Notes: generated by a model not told the origin, from the sequence alone. A stretch of 64,000 bases of DNA from Romanomermis culicivorax (GCA_963922205.1 CAWUHX010000256.1:62001-126000), one strand, 5' to 3'; counted from the first letter of the stretch, positions 10,323-21,941 are shown. Translations and numbers: made by a program.

Positions 10323-11444
10323 CCCCAACTGCTGGCTCTAGCCGTCGATTTTCCGTTATTGCTTCCCCAAACGCCGGATCTTCTATCGGACCCATCAGGG
10401 CTTCCTCATCCCCTCGTGCTAAACAAAACACTTCGCCTTTCGGCTTGGAAAAGATCAGGAGTTTCTGGCAGACCAGCGGCGTTCCAAAGGAGGCTGCCGA
10501 CATCATGCTTCAGTCATGGTCTAGCGGAATACAGAAACACTACAATTCGGCCATTAAAAAGTGGCATCACTGGTGTTCTCAACGACAAATTGATTCCTTT
10601 CGACCTGCTGCATGCGAATTAGTTCACTACTTATTGCATTTGCATAAAAGTAATCTAAAATACAGCACCCTAGCTGCAGCTAAATCAGCTATTGTTACCT
10701 TTTTAGGTGAAATTGGCTGCAACCTTACAAATAATACACTAATCACGCCTTTCTTGAAAGGGATTTTTAACCTTAATCCACCTAAACCCAGATATGCCTC
10801 AACATGGGATGTTGCTCTTGTTCTTCATTTTTTGAAAGATCTTCGCCCTAATTTAACTCCCATTTCCCCCCAAAAATTTGGAGTTGCTTACTTTAAAATC
10901 TATCATGTTGTTGTCATTAAGCTGTCCAAAAAGGGCATCCGAAATTCAAAAGTTGGACATTCGCTACATAAAAATTTTCGAGGACTTTATTCTTATTACT
11001 ATTCCAGCCATTACTAAAACCATACGTTGTGGTCCTCCTATTTCTTTCAAAATTTTCAAGTTTTCGGAATCCCGTTTATGCCCCTACTTTTATTTCCAGC
11101 TCTATCTGGATGCAACCAAAGCAATCAGGGGCTTTGAAACTCGATGTTTTCTATCCTTTATGAAACCTCATAAGCCGGTTTCCACTGCGACAATTTTCCG
11201 TTGGATTAAGACGGTTTTGTCCCTTTCGGGCGTTGACACCACAGTTTTTAAATCACATTCGAAACGCTCTGCTTCGGCTTCCAAAGCTTTTGTTTCAGGC
11301 TGCTCACTTGCTTTTATCCTCAGTCATACTAACCGGAGTTCCCAGTCCTTAACTTTCAAGCGGTTTTATCAGAGAGATATAGAGTTACCAAATTACACGA
11401 ATTTTGTCTTTGATAATTCCGTAAGCCTTAAACACATACGCTAG
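10301..11444 (+). pseudogene. DIRS tyrosine recombinase, frameshifted
   Basis: The two overlapping frames 10,301-11,017 and 10,878-11,444 make one recombinase. The N-terminal part has a SAM-like core-binding region (SGIQKHYNSAIKKWHHWC). The catalytic part shows the first Arg in SCPKRASEIQKL, the H-x-x-R block as KSHSKRSASASKAF, and the nucleophile Tyr in FKRFYQRDIEL. These match the R-H-R-Y tetrad of DIRS recombinases, which integrate a circular DNA without target duplication. A frameshift lies near 10,880-10,960. Confidence 0.85.
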
Positions 11445-11541
11445 TTAAGTCGAGGCATTTGAAGTAGAATGTAAGTTTTTGCAAGCCCTGAAAGGCCGAA
11501 GTGAAATCATTATTCTACTAAAATGCCGAGACTTAACTAGG
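11434..11541 (+). repeat. DIRS internal complementary region
   Basis: The first part (CATACGCTAGTTAAGTCGAG onward) is complementary to the extreme left end. The second part (TGAAATCATTATTCTACTAA and neighbours) is complementary to the extreme right end. In known DIRS elements this joint serves as template to complete the termini on a circular intermediate. Confidence 0.85.
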
Positions 11542-12214
11542 CCTCCCTACCCAATTCCTTCAAGAGTTTTTCTCGTTTTTTAAGCATACTTTTTTAGAAC
11601 TCGGGGCAATAATCGCTTTCTGGAACAAGGACGTTTTTCTCGCCGTTCAGCCCGTTAATTATCTGTTCAGAGATCCAAAAAATTTTTTATTTTGTCTTAA
11701 CCATAGACCTTTTTTTGTTGGACTTAATTAATATGCTAATCTTTTCTATTTGTTGCCTATTGTGCACTTTCATTATTGTTAATGTTTCGTCTTTTAACTC
11801 TCATTTTACTTTTTCCAACTATGCTCATACCATTTTCCGCCACCTTCATAGTGGCATTGACCTGTATTTTTCTTTGGTCTCTTTTTCGCAAAAAAATGTA
11901 TATATATATATATATAGTGTGTTTTTCTTGAAATGCTCGCAATATTGGGAGTGGAAAGCAAGTACTATTTCATATTTTTACTATTTCTTGTTAAACCACG
12001 AGTCACATAAGACTGGAAAATTATGAGCCCATCCAACTAATCCTTACTTTTTTTGAGTAAAAGATCCTGCAATAAAAGTTTTGTGTAGACGACCTTGAGG
12101 GCGGTTTTTATTTTTTGTCATTTTTCTATTTACAAGCATTTTATAAAAAACAGACTATATATATATATATATATATTATATATCTTCTTAACTTCATTGT
12201 CACTCCTTTTGTTT
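11542..12214. other. DIRS 3' non-coding region with nested repeat
   Basis: No gene is seen. The stretch holds two TA microsatellites (about 11,898-11,917 and 12,157-12,182). It also holds a roughly 220-base block (11,945-12,165) that recurs outside the element at 12,945-13,170. Confidence 0.6.
11945..12165 (+). repeat. Dispersed repeat, copy 1 (inside DIRS)
   Basis: The block begins near GGGAGTGGAAAGCAAGTA and ends near ATTTTATAAAAAACAGACTA. The copy at 12,945-13,170 aligns along its length, including TGTAGACGACC/TGTAAACGG and TTTTTCTATTTA followed by AAGCATTTTATAAAAA. Confidence 0.6.
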
Positions 12215-12388
12215 GCAGCTCTCATGAGCTATGATAATGAGGGAACTTTACCCAGTGTTTTACTTTATTTTAGGCAGAGCTTTCAATCGAGCTAAGAGTT
12301 GGCCAATCGGATGATACATACGCCAGTTAAGTCTCGGCATTTTAGTAGAATAATGATTTCACTTTGGCCTTTCAGGCCTTGCAAAATC
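12215..12388 (+). repeat. DIRS right inverted terminal repeat with extension
   Basis: Bases 12,215-12,350 mirror the left terminus. The outermost part (about 12,325-12,388) is the reverse complement of the second half of the internal complementary region. This asymmetric outer extension is typical of DIRS right ends. Confidence 0.85.
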
Positions 12389-13566
12389 TTATATTTCCTG
12401 ACGTTTGAACTGGAATCTGAATTTTATAAATATAGAATTATGTTATCTGTAAATAAATTTTATTTCACCAGATTCCTTATGTATTACATAACTACTCCAA
12501 GTTCCTTATGAGTACACTATCATTGCCTTCAACCTGGTTCTTCACTAATTGTTAGTTATAAAAGCCTGAAATGCGGAAGGGTGTGTCGAACAATTGGTGT
12601 TTCAGTCAATTAACTTTATCTGAAATAGAATCTTTCTTGAGACATGGACATTATTTACTTTTCTCCATTCAGAAGGATGTGAATCGTTTCGTCGAAAATT
12701 TCTGTCCGAATATACTCTTTATTTAAGGACAAACCAAACAACCTCAGAGCAGTGTCAAATCTAAAAGACATGGTTTGACAAGTAGCATTTTCAAACAAAA
12801 ATCCTCTCCTTCTTAAAACTTTATTCTATTCTAAACTACGAATCAATTATCTAAAATGAACAATGTTTCAAAATGAATTCAATTCAGCAATACAAATTTG
12901 AAGACATAATAACTATAGTCTGTTTTTATTCAAATGCTTCTTAATAACGAAAGTGGAAAGCAAGTAGCATTTCAGATTTTCACCCTTTGCTGATAAACAA
13001 TACATCAGATTCGGCTGGAAATTTGTGAGCTTAATGACCTAACCCCTAGAAATTTTTCGAGCAAAAAATTTTACAGTAAGAGCTCTATGTAAACGGTTTT
13101 TACGATAGTATTGATTTGTGTCACTTTTCTATTTAGAAGCATTTTATAAAAAGCAGACTATAATTGAGGTACGTTGTTCAAGGGATGTAAATAACATACT
13201 CACGTTATACATGCAATGTCGTCATAGAGGCTGATTTTGTGTCGACTGATACCCAGAGGTATTTTTCTGCAGAAAACAAGGCAGTGGCTGAGTGTCAAAA
13301 AAGTTGGAGAGCTTATTACCCAGAGTTTGTGAAAGCAAATATATAAAAAATATATAAAAATGTATCGAGGAAAACCTTAAAATACTATGCACAACTTTCA
13401 CATAGCCCCAAACATACTTTGTATCAATACTGTATTGGCTAACACATTATATGCATCTTTATCGACACTGTAGGCATAATTTGAGCATCTTTTCCACATT
13501 CCTTGAGTAGGACCTACTAACCACCACCAAATAACTACTAACCACCACCAAATTTATAATTGCCAA
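12389..13566. other. Intergenic; no gene recognised
   Basis: AT-rich sequence between the DIRS element and a group of minus-strand exons. Apart from the dispersed repeat copy I see nothing that I can support. Confidence 0.4.
12945..13170 (+). repeat. Dispersed repeat, copy 2 (outside DIRS)
   Basis: This is the second copy of the block inside the DIRS tail, in the same orientation (AAAGTGGAAAGCAAGTAGCA through TTTTATAAAAAGCAGACTAT). No ORF or terminal structure is evident. It could be a short non-autonomous element. Confidence 0.55.
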
Positions 13567-14337
13567 TCATTGTTCAACCAATTGTCTCAGCATTTCTCTG
13601 TCAACATGCTGGTATTCCGCATGAACATGGATGATAGTTCTCTTCATGTGTTTTGAATTTGGATCAAAGTATTTCTGAATATAGAAAGCTTTCTCACTGC
13701 AAAAACATAGGACCTTCCACTTACTTCTAAAGAAGTCCATATATTTTCTCTGGTAAGTGAATCACTCAGTTGTTGGACATTGTCAACTAAACAAGTTCAA
13801 ATATATAAAATGGAGCCATAATTTAATTATTGACGTTGTCCTTGGCAGACTTCATGCTAAACTTATCACTGACCTTCATTAAATAAATACTCTTGTTTGG
13901 TAATATGATACCAATCATTTTCTTTGCTTGAATATAAGCGAGAATCTATATTGCTCTTCCATGCTTCGAAAATATTCTCTGGTAAATCTTTAATAAGATC
14001 CTGCATAAATCAGAATTAAAAATTAATGATGTATTTTACATATGACAAGATTGATGAACATTTTACTTTGAATGAATGAATCAGCTCGGAAATTTTTCTT
14101 TCCATCTGCAAAGGTGAGTGAGCGATTCCCCAAATCGAAAATTTTTGATGGATTCCTTCGTGTTTTCGATTGTAAGTTACTGTCGGAACATAGCCTAAAA
14201 GCGAAATTTATATTTTTCACCATAACAGTCAAAACTATACAATTTTCCAGAATATGAGCTTTCCAGTTCCCATCTTCCTTAATTGCATTGAGTTTCAAAT
14301 GAGCTGCTGATATATGCAAATTATGCATGTTTTCCAT
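13567..14337 (-). CDS. Minus-strand exons of an unidentified host gene
   Basis: The clearest exon is 14,000-13,874 (127 bases): it follows a TTTATGCAG acceptor, is open throughout (DLIKDLPENIFEAWKSNIDS at its start), and ends AATGAAG before GTCAGTG. A coding-looking stretch at 13,749-13,567 ends at TGA 13,569-13,567 with IIHVHAEYQHVDREMLRQL near the end. Its phase does not join cleanly to the previous exon, so one boundary is wrong or there is a lesion. An ORF at 14,337-14,023 (LHISAAHLKLNAIKEDGNWK) precedes them but contains an internal CACCTTTGCAG acceptor, so only part may be exonic. I do not recognise the protein. It could be a separate gene or a downstream part of the gene at 17.9-35 kb. 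Confidence 0.4.
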
Positions 14338-14551
14338 TGATGCACTAACTGCAATTTCACTTCTTGTTCTGGGGCATAGCTTCCGTGTTTAGTGAAGAAT
14401 CAGCATTATTCCAGAATATTGAGTAATTTAGGATCATGAAAATATGAGAATTGAAGGCGTAGTTTACAACTATATAACTTTTTATTTTTATTTTTCCTGT
14501 ATCAATACTGTAGTAATACTGTAGGTTGTTGCCTAGGCTGTGTGGTAGTAG

Positions 14552-14950
14552 TCATACAGACCCAAACAGAGGGTATATAAGAAATACCCCTGTACAAAAC
14601 ATATTCATAAAAATTTGTCACCTTAATTGCGTGGGCAGAAGAGTGTACCTAGGAAGTATAGCCAACTATTATGCCTTGTATAACATGCGGAATGATACAA
14701 GGGGTGTAGAAAGTACTGACCAAAACGTGATGACAGTGTACCCAATGATATAATGAATGTAGAAAGTACATGGGAAGCTTTACTGTGTTAAATTTGACTT
14801 CCAGGAAGAAAGTACACCTGAAGTTTCATAGGGCAGAATTCGACTTTCACGTAGGAAGTATGCTCGAAGTTCCGACATGTACAATTCAAATTCTATGTAG
14901 AAAGTAGGTATGAAGATAAAATGGATAAAATTGGACCTTAATGTTTCCTG
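14552..14950 (+). repeat. Left inverted arm with GTAGAAAGTA-type motifs
   Basis: The arm holds GTGTAGAAAGTACTGACC, ATGTAGAAAGTACATGGG, GAAGAAAGTACACC, CGTAGGAAGTATGC and TATGTAGAAAGTAGGT at irregular spacing. Its outer part aligns with the reverse complement of the right arm. Confidence 0.55.
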
Positions 14951-15560
14951 TCCAACTCAGATGTTAAAATTGATTATGATTACCAAAAAATTTTTTAATG
15001 TGACTCATGAAATCTAACAATCTAACAGTTGTACTAATTTTTTTTTACCAAAAGGATGCATTTTTATGTACTTGGGATAGGTTTCTAAATAATTTCCCAT
15101 AATAAGCATTCTTTTCAGGGCACGATTTTCACTGTTCTGGGACACAATTTTCAGTGCATTTGGTAAAAACGTAGCTCACTATAGCTCACATTCCCATAGA
15201 TGAAATGAAAAATATAAGTGCAAGAAGAAATTCAATAAGTGTAATGTTTTTCAAAAGAGAGTGGCTGAGCAGCTCATGCTTAAAGCAGGCTGAAACAATC
15301 ATCAAGGATCATGCAGTTTTAACAAATGGCCCAAATTTCAAGTGATTTTGCCTAATTAACGAATCCAAATTTTACTAAAGAGCCATATAAAGATTTATTA
15401 TATAATGGTAGGTTTTGGAGTGTTGCACCTGTTAATAGTAGTGTTTTGTTGATTATTAGTAGGTCTTATTAGGTCGTGATGCTAAACATGTTTTGAATAT
15501 TTAGCATCACATTAATAATTTATTGGTAATTACAAGAATGGATTCTTTTTTTATTGCAGC

Positions 15561-16079
15561 TATTATGGTCCCCAGTGCGATGCAGCTTACAATAAGATAT
15601 GCAAACATAGGTGTAGAAACTGATGTAAAATGTGCTACAATAGTCCCCCTCTAATCAATTTTATCAACAAAAATGTAAACACTGCAACTGTTACTCCCAG
15701 AACAATAAATTTTTCAATTGACATGAAAAATTCGAAAGTTCGGAAGCAACAAAAACCATCACCTGCATGCGATCAAATTAAGCTTTGTCTAATTTGTAAT
15801 ATTTTGAATACTCGTTTCAATATCAAACTGCATAAATGGGGATACTTTAAATGCCTGACATGTAAGAAAGCTGTTCGGATAAAATGTTATAACACATTCA
15901 TTATGTTCAGTGAGTTTTCTATACTTTGCAAATACTTTTTGCAGATCATCAATGTTATATGGACGAAATGGTATTTATATAATCATAGCAGTTTATTTTA
16001 TGACACAAACTCAATGGCCACAAAGTTCGAATTGAATAATAAATTGATCCTACAATGGGTAATTTGTGATTATCTCTAA
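15561..16079 (+). other. Cysteine-rich open stretch inside the inverted-repeat element
   Basis: A TTTTTTTATTGCAG acceptor-like site is followed by codons reading YYGPQCDAAYNKICKHRC, then TGA 15,621-15,623, then an open frame from 15,630 with LCLICN and YFKCLTCKKAVRIKC. Paired CxxC motifs suggest a zinc-binding fold, perhaps a transposase or captured-exon remnant. I do not recognise a family, and the stop argues for decay. Confidence 0.25.
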
Positions 16080-16589
16080 ATCGTTTTTTTAAAAATGTTT
16101 TTTATGTGAAGAAGACAATTTTCGAATTCACGAAAGTTTTTGACATGGCTGTCCTGAATGTATGACTGGTCGAAATCAATTAACAGCTGATGCTCAAATT
16201 TAGGCAGAAAGCACCTACAAGTGAACAATTAAAAAAATTATGGAATTGTAAAACATGGGTTATGCAGTCTGTGAACTTTAGGAGTAGGGATTACTGAGGC
16301 AATTGTACAGCAACAACGAAGTGAAAACTTCTTTTAATGCAATAGAAATTGTATAGACAATAAATCATAGAGATGAGAAATTGTGTCCTAAAACCCGAAA
16401 TACATGTTGCAAAAACAATGATTGTGCATAGGGAATCATTGAAAAACAGATGGTGAATATGTGAAAAATGTGTTCTGAACGGAACTTCTGTGAAAGTTTT
16501 GTAAAAAAAGAAACCTGTTAGATCACTAAATTTCAAGAGTCACATTGAAATTTTTTATGGAGACATTGTGTCATTAATTTTAACATCCA

Positions 16590-16990
16590 AGTTGATCAAG
16601 AAACATTGAGGTCAATTTTTCCTTGTTGAAGCTAGGGGCGTACTTTCTACGTGGAAGTGGAATTTTACAAATTGAAGCTTTAGGCCTACTTTCTAGATGG
16701 AAGCTGAATTTTATTCTCTGAAGCATTTCTAAAATGAAGTAAACTTTAAACATTTTAATTTGAATAAAAAGCTTTGAGCTTATTTTCTGTACCCCCACCC
16801 CCATCACCCTGTACACTTAAAAAATTTGGGATCATATCATTGACTCTACTTTCTACACCCTCTGAATCACCCCGCACATTAAATGGATTTGGTTCACTGA
16901 CGCCCCAAACAATTAAGGCACCAAATTTTGATATGTTTTGTACAGGGATATTTTTTGAGTAACCCATGTTCGCGTCTTTGTGGTGTACAT
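16590..16990 (+). repeat. Right inverted arm with TACTTTCTAC-type motifs
   Basis: The arm holds GCGTACTTTCTACGTGG, CCTACTTTCTAGATGG, CTCTACTTTCTACACCC and a diverged TTATTTTCTGTACCC. These are the complements of the left-arm motifs, in the order expected for an inverted copy. Confidence 0.55.
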
Positions 16991-17945
16991 ACTATGAATC
17001 TTTCGTTGCAAATGCTTTTTTCAAAGGGTGATTAAAATCGTGTTGCAAATGAACAATGTTAATTTGCAACCTGAAAATGGAAGAGAAAAAGGCACAATAT
17101 GCTATACATTCTTTGTTACCAAATTTCAACCCAGGCAGGTATGCATTACTGTTCATTTTATTCCAGTTATGAATATAAAATCTTTCAAACAAACAGTGTA
17201 CCTTTGTACAGGCATATTGGCGAATATATGGCAGAAAATTCCCTAAAGCCAACCTATCATTTTTTCGTTCAATTTTCCTGCATTGCCATTTCAGTTCGTC
17301 CTGCATCACAAATTTTTTTGTATCATCAGTGCTGCGTGGCTTGGGCTGCCTCACTTCTAAATATTGAAATTGACCTTTCTACACTGATGCCTCGATAATG
17401 TTTTCTACTACAAACTTGTCGGGCAATTCATAATTGAACTTTTCGAAAATCTCTGGGAGGCCAAAAATGGGTGTAGAAATTCGGAAAAAGTTCTGGTTTA
17501 ATTCAACCCCCATAGAAGATTAGCCCTGAAAGAATGACTTATCTCTAATCCAGGAAGCACAAAATACAAAATGAGAACGTTTCTGAATAGACAGAACATG
17601 AACGCTTGAGAAAAACTAAGGTAGAACACAAGGCCAATGGCGTAGAAAGTCACTCTTGAAAATATTACTAACAATCAGCACTGACCGTTGCATCAGCTAG
17701 AACGACATAAATGAAAAGTGTACAAGTGTTTCAGACTCTAAAAAGTCCCAAGAACACGATAGCAAAGGAAATATTTAATTGGTGCTTGAATTGTGCATGT
17801 GCACTTCGTACATCAACACATTACAGCATAAGTTGTCTGATTTCTCTATATTAAATTGGACTCTTCCTTCATTGATTCCCAAATTATGTTTTAAAATCCA
17901 AACTCATGAGACCTCAGGTCGCTTGGGTTGAAAACAAATTCATAA
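16991..17945. other. No supported gene
   Basis: A minus-strand 120-codon ORF (17,354-16,992) and plus-strand ORFs overlap here without recognisable domains. The stretch lies just beyond the apparent 3' end of the minus-strand host gene and may be 3' UTR and intergenic sequence. Confidence 0.3.
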
Positions 17946-19216
17946 TTAAACTGTTTGGAAATCTTCAGGACTGCCAACTGTTACTGGAGAAAATTGTGAA
18001 AAGCCAGCATTCGACAAAAGTCAAATAAGAGATAAATTGTATCTCTCATTTGACCTCATAAACTTACCTAATCCGTCTACTGTCCTCAATTTGTGGATTG
18101 CCAACACTCGTTGAATTCGAATTAGTGTAGCTACTGCAATCAAAGCTAGTTCATCTGTTCTTGGTATGAAGTAGCTAATTTGGGCCATATTTTGTATTTC
18201 ACCTGGTGCTGTTATATTAATAAACTTTGTTGTCGATTCTGCAAATTTAAACCGTAGAAAATATACTTAGTTGCAACATTCGTGACTTTTGCATATACCA
18301 TTGACAAAGTTCTGATTTGGATTCTGTCTAGTTATTTGTTTGGAAGTAAAACGGTCGACAATAGTCTGATTGAACTCTTGTTGAATAAACGTTGTATGTA
18401 TCTGAATCAGATTATCTTTGTGTAATAACAATTTGGCATCAAAATAAAATGAAAATCATCTTACGGGATTATTGAAGTAGTCAGTGATATATATATCAGC
18501 ACGCAGTTGTGAATAAAACTGATGAAGAAACTGAGTTAGATTGCTGATGCCAATGCCTTGAGATAAATGAAAAATAATTACAGATAGTGTTGAATATGAA
18601 GAGCTAGTATGGTTAACCTTCGCATTTCGGCCTGTGTTCTCCACCAAGTATGTATGTTTTTTGCTGATATACAAGCTCAGCTAGTTTTTTTCTGAAATCT
18701 TTGGCATTTGTTCTTTGTAACGTGGCAGTCAGTCTGTTGCAAGCATCAGTGACATTATCCTCATTGATCTCATCAATGATGACCAATCGTTTTAAAAAGT
18801 TTTTGAATTCGAACTGGGATGACTTCCAGATGATTTCTTCTACCACGAATCCATTAGTTGTTTTGTAGATTGATACAGGACTGTAAATACCATCTCCTTA
18901 ACGAATTTTTTTCTGAATTCATGATTTGTGCGAAATGTTGATGACTTACTTGGTGGGCCTTCGATGATATGCAAGTAAATATCACGTAATACACAGTTTT
19001 CGTGGATTGAAAAATTCACACCACTTGTCTCCAAATTAAGCTGCACTTTGGCATATGGTCTTGCTACATGATTTCGCCAGATGCTCAATATTGAATCACG
19101 ATGATAAAGTTCTGGTTTGTGAAGTCCCAGAGATGTTTTTTGCACTGGGGGATCACGTTTCCTTCGTTTACCTATTATACTTTTTGGCATTGGGTAACCA
19201 CTTTTTCTTGATACAC
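17946..19216 (-). CDS. Host gene, 3' exon cluster (six phase-consistent exons)
   Basis: Exons read 19,216-18,950; 18,896-18,618; 18,556-18,465; 18,401-18,299; 18,238-18,068; and 17,983-17,946, the last ending in TAA. Every junction keeps phase across the cluster (1+2, 1+2, 0+0, 1+2, 1+2). Most donors are GTAAG-like and acceptors include GATTCAG, TTTGCAG and CTCCAG; the GTTAAC donor at 18,617 and the acceptor at 18,897 are weaker. The first intron is only 53 bases. Visible content includes a basic KRRKRDPP near the start, NCVLRDIYLHIIEGPP, WKSSQFEFKNFLKRL, and a tail VGSPEDFQTV. No membrane segment or familiar domain stands out. Phase agreement over six exons makes a real gene likely. Its identity is unknown. 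Confidence 0.6.
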
Positions 19217-19931
19217 CTATTATAGAGAAACCAATTCATAAATGAGAATAAAAAATTCTTATGGGACAAGGACTTCATCTCTTAGCTAATCAAAAAAAAA
19301 AGCTTTGGAGAGCACCATGTCAGGCTTTGTGTAGACCTTGTGGAAATTCTGCAGTTTTAAATGTCAGAAAAATGGCACTATGTAAGGGGCTGTACCCCCG
19401 AAGTTTTGAATACAGGCCAGATATTCTACTAACTAAACCAATCAAGCCAGGTAGATGATTCCGAAATTGTTCCAGTATTGCTGGTAGCATGTGCATGACA
19501 GACTATGCAATGAACAGTTAGATCTACAATAACAATACAAAAAAAGAAAGCACCTAGTTTACAGCAGCTTTAATCCTTTAAGCTGCTCTATTGAAACCAG
19601 ATGTTGGTAAGAATTTGCATTAATTGAATTTAGCCCCTTTTGTGATCCTGCGGGAGTATTCGAAGTCTCTGGTAGGATGGACAACCAATCTCTGACCTTT
19701 ATAGGCATGTCTGATTCAAAGGCAACACAACTCTTCAGAATATTGGCAATGTCAGTAAGAACGTTTCATGGTCTGGTCAACATGATATATTTCAGAAAGT
19801 TCTATGGTGCAGAACTTCACTTTAACATTGCTTTAACACAGCTTTCACTTAAACATTCTTAAGGCTTATTTTGGGTAGATGTACACTTCCAAGCTTCCAT
19901 AGTTCCAACCTTGAGTGCTTTCAATATTCAC
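19217..19931 (-). other. Host gene segment with unresolved exon(s)
   Basis: The exon ending at 19,932 leaves phase 0 while the exon starting at 19,216 needs one base, so at least one exon is missing here. Candidates are an open stretch 19,767-19,559 (ILKSCVAFESDMPIKVRDWL within it) and a short one near 19,523-19,430 after TTGTTATTGTAG. The upstream exon itself also stays open to TAA 19,868-19,866, so its donor may lie further down than 19,932. I could not choose a consistent combination. Confidence 0.35.
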
Positions 19932-21797
19932 CGTACCCCGAGGTATTATGAAGCGATTCAGAGATTCCGTTTTTATTTGTATAGATTTCATATTGGGCAA
20001 CAAATTCGGTTCGATATTGTATGATATGCTTGGTAATACAGTGAATGATGAAACATTTGCATCTGGAAAATAAGGAACATACTATTGAGAATATGCTAAT
20101 GAGTTTTGACATTATGTTGAGTCAATGTTCCTTTGCTTACCTTTTGGAATAGGTGCACTGAGAACGTAAGAATAGTTACTCTCAATCAAAAATTCGATGC
20201 CTGACCTCTGGAAGTTTAGGTTGAATTGGGGCTTGATGGCTTTGACAATACTGTTCTCCAGATCAGAATTGCGAACACATTCTGCTAGATTCGAGTTTAT
20301 CACATTGCCACTCTAGAAATTGTTAGAAGACTTCAGATTCACTAGTTAACAAGCTGCAGAGGCTAGTTTTTTTATATCTGACATAATATCAAGCTTAAAA
20401 TGACCAAATTTCGAAAGTAACTGAATAGTATGCATTGCGACTAAAACAGAAGCATAAGAAACTAAATCAAATAAACAATCAGTGATTTTGGTGTGCTGTT
20501 CACTTTGGTTGCAAAATAGTTTCGAAGGATTTTAACTCCAAGCAAGCAGGTTCGAATTTCCACGATGTTCAGGAGAGAGGGAGGGAGAATCATTGAGCTA
20601 AAAAACTTACTATTTGAGTGTACTTTGATCGAATTTCCGCCCAATCTGATTCTGAATACTTATGGATACTGTTCAAATGCTGAGCCAAGCTTATCAAGAC
20701 CCGTTCATGTTCAAAAACACCTTTTTCTGTCAATGTAATTTGGATAACAAGTTGGAAATGTGTTTTTGCTTTGACCACAATTTTCGGATTCAAGGGTGAA
20801 AAAGTCACTGATGCGCTTCCTCTCGTTAGATCCTCATTGTCTTCCTGAAATTCATTATGATGGAGCGCTGATGCGAGCCAATGTTCAAACTTGTATTCAT
20901 TGTATTGCTGGTCATATGGGAAATTGATGAAAATTCTAATTTCTCGAGTCTGGGCTGAAATGACTCGTATGAACACGTGTGGCATCTCAATGGACACATC
21001 AGCTCGTATGCCCAGTTTTAAAGCATTGTCAGCTTTGACTTCTATTCCTCCAATTTTTTCAAGGAAATAAGCAACATTTTCCGCTGAAGTTGCATTCTTC
21101 CCACGAACAATAAGGCTAACTGATTTAGGTTTCAAATATTCATCATGTGCACTTCTGACATTATTTGTCAAGCTGAAAAAATGGATAATAATAATGATCA
21201 GGTATAAAATTAAGAACTACACTATCAGGTCAAATCAATAGTCACCTGAAAATTTGGAGGTAATGATAGAGAAAAAATGCAGCCATCCCATCATTTTTGA
21301 ATGAGTTTATTAACTTGACTAGTCTCTACTTCCGAAAATTATTTTGCTGGATATTCTCACTCCAAATCTTTGTTCACAAGATAGAAACTGCTCTTGCTCA
21401 TTGTACAACTTTTCAAGCAACTTACTCATCCATCTTGATGCCTCGCTTAAATGGAAGTCGTTGATAAAGTGGTTCATGTGAGAAATTCACTCCATCAAAC
21501 AGCCACATATCATCCAATCCAATATTTCGTCTGGCATGCACAAATTCATCAGCTATGATTTTATAGTGATACTTGACAGCATCTACTGTGATTTTTATGC
21601 CAAACAAGTTCCGACTGAGTCTTTAAGGAAGAACATAATTTCCAACGACAAATGATCCAAGAAATCACTTACCTATCAAACATGGGTCTAACAATACTTG
21701 TTTTGACTGTAAACTCATAAAGAGTATTTTCAAGATAAGTTATTGCTTCGAAACGCCCACCATGCATTTGGACATTTCTCGCCAGGGATTCACTGAA
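19932..21797 (-). CDS. Host gene, central exon cluster (five phase-consistent exons)
   Basis: Exons read 21,797-21,673 (125 bases), 21,614-21,426 (189), 21,172-20,611 (562), 20,312-20,141 (172) and 20,062-19,932 (131). Lengths and phases fit exactly: 0, then 2+1, 2+1, 0+0 and 1+2. Acceptors are TATTGCAG, ACTCAG, TTTTTCAG, TTTCTAG and TTTTCCAG; four of the five donors are GTAAGN, and the last is GTGAAT. Introns are 58 to 298 bases. The product is hydrophilic, with mixed beta-like sequence (for example NPKIVVKAKTHFQLVIQITL in the large exon) and no predicted membrane helix or obvious catalytic motif. I considered large lipid-transfer and macroglobulin-like proteins but saw no diagnostic motif. 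The gene continues upstream across element A to 34.7 kb. Confidence 0.7.
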
Positions 21798-21941
21798 CTG
21801 CAATAAAAAAAATTATCACAGGGTGTAATGAATCTTCTGCATAAGTTGAAATCAACTGTGATTCAAGCAGGAAAATTTTGTTTGCATTGCTTGATAGAGA
21901 AACTAACTTTGCATTCAATGATGTGAAACAAAAATCACGTG

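Larger units (their letters stand above)
7048..12388 (+). mobile_element. DIRS-type tyrosine-recombinase retrotransposon
   Basis: The two ends are inverted copies of each other: the segment around ATGTATCATCCGATTGGCCA at the left reappears reverse-complemented around 12,290-12,322. An internal region near 11.43-11.54 kb is complementary to both outer ends, the hallmark of DIRS elements, which replicate through a circular intermediate. Between the ends are a gag-like ORF, RT/RNase H followed by a methylase-like domain, and a tyrosine recombinase. The length of 5.3 kb fits the family. Stops and frameshifts in each ORF show that the copy is dead. DIRS elements make no target-site duplication, so the outer boundaries come from the repeats and are good to about 10 bases. 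Confidence 0.9.
14552..16990. mobile_element. DNA element with long terminal inverted repeats
   Basis: Sequence at about 14,552-14,950 recurs reverse-complemented at about 16,590-16,990. The clearest match is CCCTGTACAAAACATAT followed by a shared CCTTAATTG. Inside each arm a short motif near GTAGAAAGTA is repeated several times with spacer. The roughly 1.6 kb interior has no convincing transposase, only a cysteine-rich ORF. Long, internally repetitive inverted arms suit a Foldback-like or other non-autonomous DNA transposon. No target duplication could be fixed. Confidence 0.6.

Noticed and set aside
11896-12182. ORFs across the TA microsatellites (IYIYIY-type peptides)
   Set aside because: Low-complexity translation of simple repeats.
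15561-15640. EGF/laminin-type exon reading YYGPQC
   Set aside because: An in-frame TGA follows after about 20 codons, and the stretch lies inside a transposable element.
16992-17354. 120-codon minus-strand ORF as a gene
   Set aside because: No domain, no splice context, and equal-length ORFs on the opposite strand.
17946-21797. Naming the host gene as vitellogenin, apolipophorin or macroglobulin
   Set aside because: Only a general beta-rich impression; no diagnostic motif or thioester was seen.
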